64,000 nucleotides of DNA from assembly GCA_910575545.1 (NCBI GenBank), contig CAJTFH010000005.1, forward strand, positions 62,001-126,000. The letters are read 5' to 3'. This document shows, one piece after another, positions 1 to 11,400 of this stretch. The notes beneath the pieces are model-generated. The model was given only the letters and a program-made list of their open reading frames with translations, was not told the origin of the DNA and did no database searches. Numbering within the stretch: the first letter of the stretch is position 1; each line of letters opens with the position of its first letter. Position numbers and translations under genes: made by a program. This stretch comes from Bacteroidales bacterium (GTDB lineage Bacteria > Bacteroidota > Bacteroidia > Bacteroidales > Muribaculaceae).

Positions 1-29
1 TGCGGGCCGGGGTGGTGGTTTTTGCGGGT

Positions 30-83
30 GTGTTTAAAATGCCCGATAAACCGCGTTTGGAATAACGTCTGGTTTATCGGGCA
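30..83 (-). terminator. Rho-independent terminator after the Omp28-like gene
   Basis: A perfect 13-bp stem (40-52 pairs with 71-83, core GCCCGATAAACC) encloses an 18-nt loop that itself can pair (CGTT/AACG). Read on the minus strand the stem is followed by TTTTAAACA. It lies 28 bp past the stop codon of the minus-strand gene that ends at 112. Confidence 0.85.
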
Positions 84-111
84 GTGTGATTGGTGGGGTG
101 GCGTCAATGTG

Positions 112-2001
112 TTATTGCGCGCGGCCAGGGATTGCGACCTTTGTGAATTTCATTGTTCCGTTTGAAAGCCTGTCGGCGCGGATGTAGATGCCTTGCGACG
201 GGTTGGTCTGCATGTTGCCGCAAAGGTCATAGTAGACCGTGGATATTACTTCTGAGTCGGCTGCCGCCGGATTTAGTCCGGTTGCGGCTTCAACCTTTGA
301 TGCTGCGGAGTTGGCAATGACACCGTTTGCCTCGCAGACCATTGCCACTACGCGGAGCCGGTTGCGGTCTTGCACCAGGTTGGTCTTTTGTTTTGATATG
401 TTGTTGCACTCGCTCACTCTGAATGTGTGGGTGTGGGTATACCGGCGGTCTATTTCCATTGGGTAAGGAATGCTTGCGGCGACTCCTAAAAGATCGGAGT
501 GCGCCACTATGACATCGTTGAAGGCTAATCCGGACATTACCGTCTTGCCATTGATGAACATATCCATCTCTTCGAGATCTTTATAGCCGGAAGACCCTGC
601 GAAATAGTTTTGTTGGGCCCAATCAGGGTCTTGCAGACCGTCGGCAAGCAGGGCATAGGCAAGGCTGTATTGCTTGTCGGAATCGTGCACCAGGGTTGCA
701 TGGCTCGTTACGGTTATCAAGTCGGGATCTGATTCGTCGAATGCCGCTGAAACATCGACTGCTATGGGGGTGAACCTGGCTCTGGCTTTAAGCCAGTCAG
801 CCTCAAACCCGTAGCTTTCGTCGTAGTCGCCGGTGGTGCCGAAATATGGGTCCATTTTGGTAGTGCGGTCTATATAGGCTACCGGATATCCCGATACTGC
901 CGACGGAAATGCCCTTACGCATTGCATGTCGTCGTTGCAATGGTAGGCGATAGATATGAATTCTCCGGGATATTTATGCGCCATGTGTTCCATTGATGCG
1001 TATCCACGGGGGCAGTTGCCACACCAGGTGCCGGTGTATTCTTCGGTCAAAGGCCTATGGACGGGGACGTCGCTGAGCATCACGAGTGTGCAAGATGCGG
1101 TGCGGCTTATGTCTTCGTTGGTTGCCGTGTTTGCTTTGGTCGCCTCAAGCCGGAGTGTGTATGTGCCTTTTCCGATCGATGCCGGCAGGCTGATGTCGAT
1201 TGAGTGCGATTTCCCCAGCGGCAGGGCTACGGGGGTGTCTAACGTTGCGGTTGTTTCTCCTGAGGCTGCAATGCCTTCGGGGCTGGATATTTCGTAGGAG
1301 AATGTGACATGTTCAAGCGGGTCGGTGCCGTGCATTACAAGGCTCACAGGTATGCTGACCGATGGTTCTCCGGCTTTGAGGTAATGAGTCTGGCCGATTC
1401 TCAGGCCTACGGAATTGCGTGGCGACTCCCCTTCGAGCAGCACTACAATACATGATTTTTTCATCAGGGCTGCGGATTGTTCACTCCATGCCGTGTATGT
1501 CCGGTTTGTGCGGATGAATAGGGCGTCAGGGTCGGAGCCATTGGTAACCGCTACGGGTGTCTTGAGCGCTTTATCGTTTATGACGTCGTTGACTGTGAAC
1601 GTGTAACCGGCATATACCCCTTCTTTAGTGAGTTCGTAGGGCGGGTCGAACTTGGTTGTGACCCATCCGTCGGCATACTCCATTTCAGCTGAAGTGATGT
1701 CAGGCATATTGATTTTCCAGTCGTTTTCATCCTTGACGAGCTTGAGCTCTGATGAAAGCCAGCCGGTAAGTCCGGAAACGTTGGCGGTCTCCCTGAACGG
1801 GACTTTTATGCCGGTTATCCTGTAGCCTGCCAGCCCCGGGTCGGCCATGTGTATAGCCACGTCGTAAGTTTCCCGTTTTCCTGTGCCGAACCATCCTGTG
1901 TCGTTTCCGGTTGAGGAATGTGAGAACTCGATGCTGTCGGCATATGCCGCTGAGGAGCCGGCTGTCGCTATTATCAGCGCATACAAAAGATTCTTTCGCA
2001 T
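112..2001 (-). CDS. Secreted Omp28-like protein with thioredoxin-like fold
   Basis: 629 residues with a Sec signal peptide (about residues 1-21, ending SAAYA). The N-terminal half looks like beta-sandwich domains. Around residues 320-470 a thioredoxin-like region begins with the WCGNCP motif (Cys327 and Cys330), as in the Omp28-related family of Bacteroidota. The C-terminus (VYYDLCG ... QGIYIRADRL) is a short tail of the kind many other secreted proteins in this window carry. A disulfide or redox role, or surface anchoring, is possible, but Omp28 relatives have no settled function. The gene is followed by a strong terminator. Its upstream region is occupied by the 170-bp repeat at 2046-2215, so I cannot place a promoter; it may be read from the unknown gene upstream. 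Family call is firm, function is not. Confidence 0.75.
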   Translation of the reverse strand: MRKNLLYALIIATAGSSAAYADSIEFSHSSTGNDTGWFGTGKRETYDVAIHMADPGLAGYRITGIKVPFRETANVSGLTGWLSSELKLVKDENDWKINMPDITSAEMEYADGWVTTKFDPPYELTKEGVYAGYTFTVNDVINDKALKTPVAVTNGSDPDALFIRTNRTYTAWSEQSAALMKKSCIVVLLEGESPRNSVGLRIGQTHYLKAGEPSVSIPVSLVMHGTDPLEHVTFSYEISSPEGIAASGETTATLDTPVALPLGKSHSIDISLPASIGKGTYTLRLEATKANTATNEDISRTASCTLVMLSDVPVHRPLTEEYTGTWCGNCPRGYASMEHMAHKYPGEFISIAYHCNDDMQCVRAFPSAVSGYPVAYIDRTTKMDPYFGTTGDYDESYGFEADWLKARARFTPIAVDVSAAFDESDPDLITVTSHATLVHDSDKQYSLAYALLADGLQDPDWAQQNYFAGSSGYKDLEEMDMFINGKTVMSGLAFNDVIVAHSDLLGVAASIPYPMEIDRRYTHTHTFRVSECNNISKQKTNLVQDRNRLRVVAMVCEANGVIANSAASKVEAATGLNPAAADSEVISTVYYDLCGNMQTNPSQGIYIRADRLSNGTMKFTKVAIPGRAQ

Positions 2002-2045
2002 GATATGGTTTTATGGGGGTTATGTGGTCAATCTCTTAGAAGTAT

Positions 2046-2215
2046 GAGGGTGTGTCATAATGGCTCATCTGGGTCGTCGCCCGAGGGCTTCGGGTTCGGT
2101 CATTGACCTTAGTCAACTCCCTTCACCCTCACCCTCAGGCTCCTACCATCTGAACCATTCTGACAGCACCCTCTCCATCCGGATGCAAAAAAGGCGTTGG
2201 TCGAATTTCGACACA
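2046..2215. repeat. 170-bp repeat, copy A (MITE- or REP-like)
   Basis: Identical over all 170 bases to 60386-60555. The first 128 bases have imperfect terminal inverted repeats: GAGGGTG-TGTCATAATGG at 2046 against the complement of CCATTCTGACAGCACCCTC ending at 2173. Internal hairpins (CCCGA/TCGGG; TGAC/GTCA) suggest a folded RNA or a non-autonomous mobile element. The last part contains TCGAATTTCGACA and a run of six A, which on the minus strand gives a hairpin followed by TTTTTT, so it can terminate the minus-strand gene that ends at 2249. It contains a short open frame of about 50 codons that I do not regard as a gene. Confidence 0.85.
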
Positions 2216-2248
2216 GCGCTGTTTGCGGCCATTGTCAGACCGGTAAGT

Positions 2249-3907
2249 TTATTTCTTTACGATTTTGCATGTCGACACACGTCCGTCTTTGAAATGTATC
2301 TGCTTGATGTATATTCCGCTGCTTACGGGTGTTGTTTTCAAGCCGCGCAGGTCGTAGTATACCACGCTTTCAACATCTTCGGCAGAGATTGCAATGTCAT
2401 TGATGCCGGCATGGGTTTCTCCAGTCTTCACGTTGTAGGTCATCTTGTCGGAGTAGTATTTTTGCTCGTCATCGGCTACGTAAACGCTCTGTATGGTTAT
2501 TGTCTGGGTATCTTCTTTAAAGAGCACCACGTTGTGGAGGGATGTGCCGCCGTTCTTTATTTCCAGGCCATCAGAGTTGTAAGGTACCCATTCGGTAAGA
2601 TCTGTGAATTGTGGATATTCGTCGCAGTCGAACAGGAATATGTCGTCATTGATATGCATACGCCAGTAGATCTTATCAGGATCGAGCTGGTATGAGTCTA
2701 CGGTGAGTGCCGGTAGTCTGAACTGGATGCCGCACCATTGGTCTAATTCGTTCCATGGCGACCAATAGGTGAACCATACGTTCATGGGGGTGAGGTCATA
2801 GCTTTCCGGCTGTATGTGTATCATCGGATTGCGCCAAACCTCTACATAGGCTATTTCGTCGAGTGAGCAGTTCGCCAGTAACACGCAGTTGTCAGCTGTT
2901 GTGATCCGTTTTGCAGCAGGATCATATGTGAGGACAGCGTTTTCTGACGAAAGGGCATATCTCGAAGAACCGTTATTATTGGAAAGATATGTTCCGTTCA
3001 TGAAATATGTGGGATAGCCAAAGGCTTCCGCGATTCCGATATATTGGCCGTTCTCGATGGTTATTTTGTTGTCTTCTCCGAGGGTGCCTTTTATCCAGAT
3101 GTCGGGGAATTTGGCAAAGAGACCTTTGAAATAAACATCGTTGTTATCGAATCCGATATTCACAAAATGCGAAGACCCGTCGGAAACGAACAGATATGCT
3201 TCGGTTTCAAGGTTTTCTGGTGCAGTTACGAGTTCTTGGCTGTTTACGGTATAGGTGCAGTCGTAGTCGCCGTATCCCTTCCAAAGCCCATCCTCTTGAG
3301 TCAGCCCGACCATCCATTGTCCTTCACTTTTTTCCATCTCGATGGAGCCATCGCTGTTTACAGTGAATTTGACTGTGCGTTGTTCGTCGGGAACGAATGT
3401 GGCTTCATTGGGCTCTTCGCTGTCTTCTATCATTTTCAGCACCACACGGTCGGCGTAATATGTGTATTTTGTACCGCTGTTACGCTCTACTTTTATAAGT
3501 TGCGGGAATTCCACAGTGATCACGCCGTCTGCATAAGTGCCTTCAATGTAGCTTCCGGTAGGATACCCGCTTATGAAATTTTTGATGTATACGCGGCCGT
3601 CGTCACCCCAAACGATGTCGCCTAGGATGTCATCGTAGAAATCATGGTTGGCAATGATCCCGCCAAACAAGAAATGTTTATAGCCGGTGCGATTGTAGGT
3701 CACGGTCTTACCCTGGGGGGCCACTATTACTCCGTCTTTATCTTTCCCATTGTCGGTAGAAGATGTCTGCTTTACTGCAGATTTCATTGCGATGGCATCT
3801 TCAATGCCGACCGTTGATGGGAAAGGATAGGATTCTGCCGAACTGGCCTGCAAGATGCTTGTTCCGGCCAACATTAAGGCTCCTGCAAAAAGTAAAAAGT
3901 TTCTCAT
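2249..3907 (-). CDS. Secreted protein of unknown function with C-terminal tail
   Basis: The start is placed at 3907 (MRNFLLFAGALMLAG), ten codons inside the longest frame, because this gives a clean signal peptide of about 22 residues. The mature protein (about 530 residues) is rich in aromatic and acidic residues with short repeated strands (for example YFMNGTYLSNN and FVNIGFDNNDVYFKGLF), which suggests a beta-rich extracellular protein. I recognise no family. The C-terminus (VVYYDLRGLKT ... SGIYIKQIHF) matches the tail of neighbouring secreted proteins. A TTG-20-TAATTTTG promoter lies upstream and the 170-bp repeat with its terminator-like hairpin lies just past the stop. Confidence 0.65.
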   Translation of the reverse strand: MRNFLLFAGALMLAGTSILQASSAESYPFPSTVGIEDAIAMKSAVKQTSSTDNGKDKDGVIVAPQGKTVTYNRTGYKHFLFGGIIANHDFYDDILGDIVWGDDGRVYIKNFISGYPTGSYIEGTYADGVITVEFPQLIKVERNSGTKYTYYADRVVLKMIEDSEEPNEATFVPDEQRTVKFTVNSDGSIEMEKSEGQWMVGLTQEDGLWKGYGDYDCTYTVNSQELVTAPENLETEAYLFVSDGSSHFVNIGFDNNDVYFKGLFAKFPDIWIKGTLGEDNKITIENGQYIGIAEAFGYPTYFMNGTYLSNNNGSSRYALSSENAVLTYDPAAKRITTADNCVLLANCSLDEIAYVEVWRNPMIHIQPESYDLTPMNVWFTYWSPWNELDQWCGIQFRLPALTVDSYQLDPDKIYWRMHINDDIFLFDCDEYPQFTDLTEWVPYNSDGLEIKNGGTSLHNVVLFKEDTQTITIQSVYVADDEQKYYSDKMTYNVKTGETHAGINDIAISAEDVESVVYYDLRGLKTTPVSSGIYIKQIHFKDGRVSTCKIVKK

Positions 3908-4055
3908 GCCGTTTTTGTGTTTTTTCAGAGACCTCATTCTATGTGGAAATCGGCTGCAGGCATCAGGTCTCTTTTCCGGCCCGCAACTGATTGGTATGGT
4001 TAGGTTATACCGAACTCGCGTTAATAGGCATTGAACTTATTTTAAATGCTATTCG

Positions 4056-4086
4056 CAAAATTAACGTTAATACTGTTTCATTACAA
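4056..4086 (-). promoter_or_regulatory. Promoter of the unknown secreted protein at 2249-3907
   Basis: On the minus strand a TTG (4084-4086) and TAATTTTG (4056-4063) are separated by 20 bp, the Bacteroidota -33/-7 arrangement. The rest of 3908-4231 is AT-rich and holds only the hairpin at 4133-4174. Confidence 0.6.
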
Positions 4087-4132
4087 GTCGGAATATCTTA
4101 AAAAAACTTAACGCAAAATGGCCGTGGCATAA

Positions 4133-4174
4133 CTGATTGTGACGTCTAAACGTGCTTTTGGCGTCTACAATCAG
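4133..4174 (-). terminator. Stem-loop past the acyltransferase gene
   Basis: CTGATTGT (4133-4140) pairs perfectly with ACAATCAG (4167-4174), and ACG/CGT pairs extend the stem inward. It lies 57 bp beyond the stop of the minus-strand acyltransferase gene. There is no good T-run, so it may be a weak or 3'-processing terminator. Confidence 0.45.
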
Positions 4175-4231
4175 GTGTGCTCGCGGTGCAAATCAGCGGA
4201 ATAGACGGCCTGTAAGCCTATCGGGTGCGGT

Positions 4232-5371
4232 TCAGGCTTCGGTTGCCTCGGATTGACGGTGGGCTGCAGGGAGCGGTTTTGCGTTGCCGAGCACCCATGA
4301 CCCTCCTGGCAGGTAAGAGATTACTTTGGCGGTCAGGAAGCAGCTGAGGAATGTTGTGACGGCTATGGCCGGTATGGCGGCAACCGTCGGCAGTTGCATG
4401 TCGGTTTTGAGGATGCCCACCCAGAAGCCGAGCCAGAAGATGTGCATCAGATACATGCCGTAGCTGAGATTGGAAAGTTCGGTGACGATGCGGGGCGCCT
4501 TTGTCTGCCGGATGCATGTGAATAGCAGGAAAGCGCCGGCTGTGAGCAGCACGCAGTTTATGGTGCAGAACGACCAGCCGATTTCAAGCTCTGGTGTTAC
4601 ATGCAGCTGGCCCGGAACGGCCTGGACGTAGAACGACAGGATAGTGACTGCTGCACCGATGAGCATCGATGCGGAGCCTATCACAAGGCGTTTGCTGCGG
4701 CTCCAGTCGAGATGCACCCGGATATAATGGGCGAGCACGAGATAACCGAGATAGCCAGAGAAATACCACAGCATGTGGAACTCATTCCAGAAGCATTGTC
4801 CCCACAGCTCTCCGAAGAAGCGGCTCATCCATGGCATACAGGTTGATATGAGAAACAGTCCTATGAAGAAGCGCTCTTCTTTTGCCGAGGCTTTTGCAAG
4901 CCATGGCGAGATCATGGGTATGAACAGGTAGAGGCTTATCAGCGGATACATGAACCACAGGTGCCCCGCCAGGGTCGGGAAGTTGAGCAGGATTCTCGAA
5001 AGGTCGCGGATTGATGTGGGGCTGTCTATCTGCCCCCAGAGCATCGGAAGGGTGCTGTAGAGCACCATGAAGATGAAGAAGGCGGGGAGTATGCGCATGG
5101 CGCGTCTGCGGTAGAACTGCCATGCAGATTGCCCCTCTTTCATGGGCACAAGCAGGAATGCGGATACAATCATGAACAGGGGGACAGACATGCGTGAAAA
5201 GCCGTCGTAGACCGACACCCACAGGCGGTCTGATTCGTTGGCGAGGAATGACATCGGGCCGGCCATGTCGGTTGATCCCGGGGCGCCGTAGAAATTTTCA
5301 GCAGCATGGACGAGCATCACCAGAAAACAGGCGAACACACGCACATAGTCAAGGAATACGATACGTTTCAT
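4232..5371 (-). CDS. Acyltransferase-3 family membrane enzyme
   Basis: 379 residues with the start set at 5371 (MKRIVFLDYVRVFACFLVM). The longer frame from 5458 would run through a terminator hairpin and the promoter. The N-terminal LDYVRVFACFLVMLVH segment with its conserved His is the hallmark of the acyltransferase-3 family (OafA, WecH, NodX type). About ten hydrophobic segments fill the protein. Such enzymes move acetyl or other acyl groups onto sugars of surface polysaccharides at the inner membrane; the acceptor cannot be told from sequence. It is a single-gene unit between two secreted-protein genes, with no polysaccharide synthesis genes next to it. Confidence 0.85.
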   Translation of the reverse strand: MKRIVFLDYVRVFACFLVMLVHAAENFYGAPGSTDMAGPMSFLANESDRLWVSVYDGFSRMSVPLFMIVSAFLLVPMKEGQSAWQFYRRRAMRILPAFFIFMVLYSTLPMLWGQIDSPTSIRDLSRILLNFPTLAGHLWFMYPLISLYLFIPMISPWLAKASAKEERFFIGLFLISTCMPWMSRFFGELWGQCFWNEFHMLWYFSGYLGYLVLAHYIRVHLDWSRSKRLVIGSASMLIGAAVTILSFYVQAVPGQLHVTPELEIGWSFCTINCVLLTAGAFLLFTCIRQTKAPRIVTELSNLSYGMYLMHIFWLGFWVGILKTDMQLPTVAAIPAIAVTTFLSCFLTAKVISYLPGGSWVLGNAKPLPAAHRQSEATEA

Positions 5372-5414
5372 TTTGGTTATGGGGAAATTATGGGTTGGAT
5401 TTATGATTTGTATG

Positions 5415-5422
5415 CAAAGATA
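5415..5422 (-). promoter_or_regulatory. -7 element of the acyltransferase promoter
   Basis: TATCTTTG on the minus strand, about 44 bp before the start codon. A -33 element at the usual distance would fall inside the terminator hairpin at 5440-5472. Confidence 0.5.
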
Positions 5423-5439
5423 CGGAAATTTAATCAAAC

Positions 5440-5472
5440 ATGAAAGGCGCTGCATCATGCAGCGCCTTTCAT
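5440..5472 (-). terminator. Perfect 16-bp inverted repeat, terminator of the C10-LRR gene
   Basis: 5440-5455 is the exact reverse complement of 5457-5472 (core AAAGGCGCTGCAT). It begins 22 bp past the stop of the minus-strand gene at 5495. Read on that strand the GC-rich stem ends in CCTTTCATGTTTGATT. It abuts the promoter of the acyltransferase gene downstream. Confidence 0.8.
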
Positions 5473-5494
5473 GTTATATAGGGCGGATGTGGGG

Positions 5495-8400
5495 TCAGAG
5501 TGCCACTTTGGTGCCGGCGATGATGTAGATTCCGGCGGGCAGCCCTGTCAAAACATTGCGGCCTTCGCGGAGAGAGATTTTTGCGGCGAGGCTGCCGTTG
5601 ATGGCATGTACGGTCGTTTCGATAACTTTGTCGCTATAGATGACGAGGTTGCTGCCTTCGCGGCGGAAAGAGAGATGGCTGTTGCCTGTGTTTATGGCAT
5701 CGATGCCATCTGTATCGCCGTTTTTGAGGACTATGTCGAAACGCTGGTTGCCGGAATTGCTTACGGCGTAAACACTGAATGGGGCAACGGTGACCGTGGA
5801 GGCTGTTTCAGCATCATCCTCGGCGGTTGTGGTTATAACGAATGCCGAACCTTCAGGGTTAAGCTCATATGTGGTTTCTGCCGGAACCTGCATTGTTGCG
5901 TAGGAGGCGGCCAGGGTATAGAGCGTGCCTTCAACGCTGATTTCCTCAGGGGTGGGGGCAACCGTGGCTTCATTTGCTGAGAAGCGCACTTGTTGAGTGG
6001 GTGTGGTTGAAGGAAGGCTTACGATATAGGGGGTGTTGGCTGTGATGGCATCCTGCAGCTCAAGGGCGCCGGTTTCCGGATTGATAGAACCTGCCATGTA
6101 GTTGCCTCCGTCGGCAATGTCGGTTTCGTTGACTGTCAGGGTAAGTTCGTTGCCGGAAGCTCCGGTTGCTTTGTCGGGAGTGAAGGGGAGCAGGAGCGAT
6201 GTCCAGTCTCCACGGCTCGATGATGTCAGGTCGCATGTGAGGCTGATGGCATTTCCGCCTTTTACGGTGAATTGGTTTGTCACCGCGAAGGGGTAGCCCG
6301 GACAAAGTGCGATGTCGCTTGCAGCTTCATAAATACGGCCTTCGCGCTGGAATGTCTCTCCATCGGCATTTGTGTCGGTGATTATGCCCGTTGTGGTGGC
6401 GATGTAGTTTGCCGGTGCCTGCGGCACAGTCATGCCTTCGTCGATAATTATAAGACAGTTGGGGTTGAGCCCGTTGAAAGCCTTATTGTCGAATGTGGCG
6501 GCGCGCTGCACACGGTTCGCGCGGGCCTGAGTGTTTGGAGTGCTGGCGTTGAGGTTGATCGATGTGAGGTTGTCGCATCCGTTGAAGGCATCAGCACCGA
6601 TGGCATCAACACCTGTGAGGGTGATTGATTCCAGCGACGAGCATCCGCTGAAGGCTCCGTCGCCTATGGTTGAAACGCTTTCCGGCACAGTCACGGTTGC
6701 CAGGTTTGTGCAACCTTTGAAGGTGTTGGGCTCGATGGTTTCGATTTCCGGGAGTGTGACGGTGGTCAGGCTCTCCTTGTTTTCGAATGCTCCTGCCGGC
6801 ACCGGGGTCTCCATGCCTGAGAGGTCGAGGTTTTCAAGAGCTCCGAAGTTGTCAACCACTGTGGCGAGAGTTTCGGGTGAAATTTCACCTTCGAGGGCGA
6901 TGTCGGTGATGTCTACCGCTTCTTCGGTGTTGATTGAATTGATTTCCTCAGTGTTTAGAGTTGCTCCGTTAACGGGCACGGCGAAAATCTCGACAGTGGG
7001 GGCGGCATCGGTCACGTCGATGCTGAACCACCCCTCTTCATCGGGTTCAATCTGGTGGTCGCCCACTTTCACTCTGGCTTCGATGCCACCCACGCGGCTG
7101 CGGGTCTTGGGCGTGAGGCGCAGGGTGAAGCGCACGGTGCTGTTTTCGGCAACGTTCTCAAGCACTGGAGCTGTGGGGTTGAAGTAGTTCCAGGTTTCGA
7201 ATTCGGTTGCTTCATCGCCGAGGGTCTCCTGGTTGTTTCGGATATTTTCAGGCTCGACCATGAACATGTCTGAAGAGCAGTGGAATGTGACGTCATAGAG
7301 GTATTTCACTTTGATGTCGTGGTTTCCGCTCTTGTCGGCATGTTTGTTTGGATTCCAGTAGGTGAGGGTTACCGAGCCGTCTTGCGCAACCGCATCATCA
7401 GCCATAAGTTTGCCGTTATCGTAGACCTTTACTTTGCAGTCTGCGTCGAATGTGTCGATGCCGGCAGGGCGTCCGTCGGTGATAGTGCTTTTGGCACCGA
7501 TATATAGTTTGCGCTCAAGGCTTTCGCGGTTGATGTTGTCTTTAAGGAACACTGCTGCCCTCGACACGTTGTCTTTGATTTCGGCATCTGTGACGAAGCA
7601 TCTTGAAGCATCGAATCCGAGTGAGTAAACGGGGTATTCAGATACGATGTTGAAGCCTCCGGCAGCCCATCCGTTTGACCAGTTTTCTTCCTCGTATCCG
7701 GTATCGACGCGTGGGGTCCGGTAGGCGTTAAGGTGTTCCTCAGGAACTACAACGGTTACTTTCTTATTGTCGGGGAATCCGCTTCTGAGGGCGTGGGATT
7801 GGGTGTAATACCAGTGGCCGATGTTGCCGTTGGGTCCGGGGGCGCAGGGAAGATAGATGGTTTCAAGAGAATTGCATCCCAGGAAAACATCGTCGAGAAG
7901 GCCTCCTCTTGTTAAATCCTTGACTATTCCGGCAGATACCAGTTTTCCGCGTTTCCAATAGCGTAGATTTTCGGGCAGTCTGATTTCTTTCAGGCGGCTG
8001 CACCCCTTGAAGGCGTCGCTGTCGAACTGGGTGAGCGTTGAGGGAAGGATGATTTCTTCAACGTGGCACCCTCCCAACTGGGGGTTGTAGAGCGCGCGTG
8101 CGGGGAATACGTTGTCAAGGCCGCCGGATTGATTGGTGCGGTCGCGCACGAACTGGGCTTCCGACAGGTCGAGAAGCCTGATATTGGCTGCAATCCAGTA
8201 GTTTTCCCTGAAAAAGTTGAAATCGTAGAAGTCTATTTTTCCGACAATCTTCAGTTTGGTTATGTTGCGGTATTTCTGAGCCATTTCGTAGTTGAGCGAA
8301 CCCCAGTTGTCGATACCCTCATATCCTGACAGGTAGAAGTGTTCACCCTCTTTCAGAACAACGGTTGCTTCTGTATATGTCACGGGCGGGATAATCTTTA

Positions 8401-11400
8401 CGTCGAAATCCATATCCTGCTTGGCGATGAAGGAGTAGTTGAAGGTTTTCCCTCCGGTGAGGATGGTGTCGCCGTTGAGAACGACGTCGATGGTATGTGA
8501 ACTTACTTTAGGGGTGATTCTGAGATTGATGTCGCGGCCACGTACGGCGGTAGCCACCGCACCTGTCACGTTTGCGTCGGGCAGTTCGGGTATGTTGATG
8601 TTGTAGACCGGGGTCTGGTTGTTGATGGCTGGTAGGGCGTCGATAACGTCGGGGGTGCGGCCCTTGACGAGATCCCATGTCTTTTTGTTGAAAGATGTGG
8701 CCAGGCGGATGAGGTTGCCCTCTCTGACAGTGGATTCGTTGACACGGCAGTTTATGTTCATTTTCAGGCCGTCGCCGCTCATGCCGTTCCAATTGCTTAC
8801 GGGTGATATGAATTCCTTGATGTTGTTGTCGGCATCGGTCAGCACGGCTGCCCAGAACATCGACGAGTATTCATCAGGCACATAGAGAGCGTTAGCGCGG
8901 ATTGTGAAATCAGACCCGGGAATCACATTGACGGCATCGGTTATCAGACCGACTGTGCCGCCGGTGTTGGTCAGCTGCCAGAACGAGTCGTAGCCGCTCG
9001 GTTTGGCGGGTTCGATTATGTCGAAGTGTATGATGGTGTTGTTGTTTACCGTCAGGTTGTATTTTCCGCCTGCCTCAGGAATTAGTTTGGTGGCGTTGGC
9101 GTAGACTTCCATGCGGTTGTCGTTGTTGGCGATATATTCTGCGGTGAATGACACCCGAGTGCCTTTTTCCACACGTCCTGTCAAGGCCTCGCTGTCGAAT
9201 TTCACCAGGTCGTTTTCAGACACGGCGAAAGCGCAGTCGTTCTGAACCGGTTTCGTGCCGACTTCGTAGTTTTTGATTTTCCCCCAGTTTTCATGAGCCT
9301 TGTATTGGTTTATCAGGCTTTCGTTGGGCGCATGGAGGGTAAGGGCGCTGTAGTTACACCCGTTGAGCACACACCAGTTTATGAACTCCACTTTGTTGCG
9401 GGCCACCCATATGTCGCGCAATGCGCTACAGCCCAGGAACACGTTGTATTCATATGTCGACACGCTTGCGGGTATCGATATTTCGGTTATTCCACACTGG
9501 CGGAAGGCGGAGTTCTTGAGGCAGGTTATGTTGTTGGGCAACAGCACGGTTTTAAGGTTGCTTTTCCCCTGGAATGCCGAGCGTGGTATGGCATTGGCGG
9601 GATTGGCCCCGTTTGCAGCGATATATACGGCAGAGATGTCGAGTCGCGAGAGGTTCATGTTGTTGCGCATGAAGTCGAAGTCGCGGGCATCGATTGTTCC
9701 GAACAGAGTGAGGTCTTTGATGGAGGCGTGTTCGCTTTCGGGGATGAGGCTGGAGAGCTGTCCGGCTTCCTCTACCCATATGCTGCGTTTTTCCTTCACC
9801 TCAGAGGCTTTCTGCACCAATACGGTTATGTTCTGGTCTTCTTTTACATTGCCGATGGAGTAGTTATAGGTGTTGGCCGCCGGTTGCAGCAGGATTCCGT
9901 TGGCTTTGACGGTCACCACATCCTGCGCCGGGTCGGCCGGTGTCGCACTGAAAGAATAGTTCCATCCGCGTATAACTTTATTGTCGCCGGAAAGGGTGAC
10001 TCCTGCCACTGAGGCGGGGAATTTCACTGCAAAATAGTCCGGGGTAGTGCGTGACGCCGGAATTTCATTGATAGTTAGGAGTTCACCGGCCACAGGGAGC
10101 CATGTGGCTCCGTCGTCGGCAGATGTGGCCAGACGCACCATGTCACCTTCGGCGACGGCGATGCCTGCCGGCAGCGAGCAGTTGCGGAAATCTGTGAATG
10201 AGTTGAACAGATATGTCATGCCGTCGAGATTGAGCCCTTGCGGCGCACTTAACAGTGTTTTGAAAGTTCCTGAATCGCTGAAAAGTGCTACGGCGATTTT
10301 ACCGGAGAATTTTGTGTAGGATAGGTTTTTGAGGTTTCCTGCACGCACTGTGAACGTTTTTCCGGGGGCGAGTTCTGTCATGTCGCTTCCCATGCCAGGC
10401 TGGCCGCCGTCGGCGGTCAGGTGTATCGGCGACCATGACGTGTTGTTGCCGTTTCCGGGTTTGATGTTATATATTATCGTGGTCAGGTTGTTGAAGCTGT
10501 GGGTCTGGCTGACGGTTGGGTTCAAGGCTGTGCTTGCATACCATGCGCCGTTGTTGTTGCCGGCAGCACCTCCCCAACCCCAGTTGATGCGTATCATGTT
10601 GTTGGCGGGGTCGAAGCCGTCGACAACAAAAGCGTGTCCGACGGTAACATCCTGTCCGCAGTAGAGCACCGGCCGCCCGGCTTCGATTTCATTTGCGACG
10701 ATTTGGTCGAACTGGGCCTGGTTTGCGGTTTCGGAGCGTTTTTTGAAAGAGACTCCGGGGTCATATCCGAAATAGTTGACTAAAGCTGCCGGCACACGGG
10801 CTTCATATGCGCTTGAGCCTGAGTAGCCGAACTGTGTCCCGACAGATGCTGCAGCATGATAGACCAGTGTGGCCACTGCATCGGCCTGTTCTTCGGTGTA
10901 GCCGTTCCGGTAGTTGTGCATCATCATGTTTTCCCAGTCATAGGCCACATCAAAGCTGACATTGTTGTAGCTGCCAGTGCCGCGCTCGGGATAGTTATGA
11001 TATTTCATGATGATTGCCATGGCAGTGCCGACGCATCCGGCCAGCGGGCGTCCGGGTATGGCATTGTTGAAGGGGGCTTCCTGGCTCCATTGCGGGGTCT
11101 CCAGCTCAATCCGTTGGGTTGTGGCGCTTCCTGCGCGGCGTGCCATCTGGCGGCGGCGCGCATGTTCAACCGGCTTCTGGAGCTTCGGAGCGGCCTTTAT
11201 TTCATCTTCAAGCCCCGACAAGAGCCATTTCATGGCTTGTGGCACTGATGTGGTGTCGTAGCTGTTTTCAAGCGAATAGGCCAGTACCGGGGTGGTGCAG
11301 TCATCAGCAGAGATGATTATGTAGCCTTTTGAATCGCGGGCGTTAAAGACATAATAGAGCGGTCTGGCAGTGGTTCCTGATGTGTAGACAAGTTCCAATG

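Noticed and set aside
2060-2695. An open frame of 211 codons on the plus strand starting in the 170-bp repeat.
   Set aside because: Its first 52 codons are the repeat and the rest is the antisense of the secreted-protein gene at 2249. The same start at 60400 runs into different sequence, so the frame is not conserved.
5372-5458. A longer N-terminus for the acyltransferase starting at 5458.
   Set aside because: Those 29 codons cross a terminator hairpin and the -7 element; the family start motif begins at 5371.
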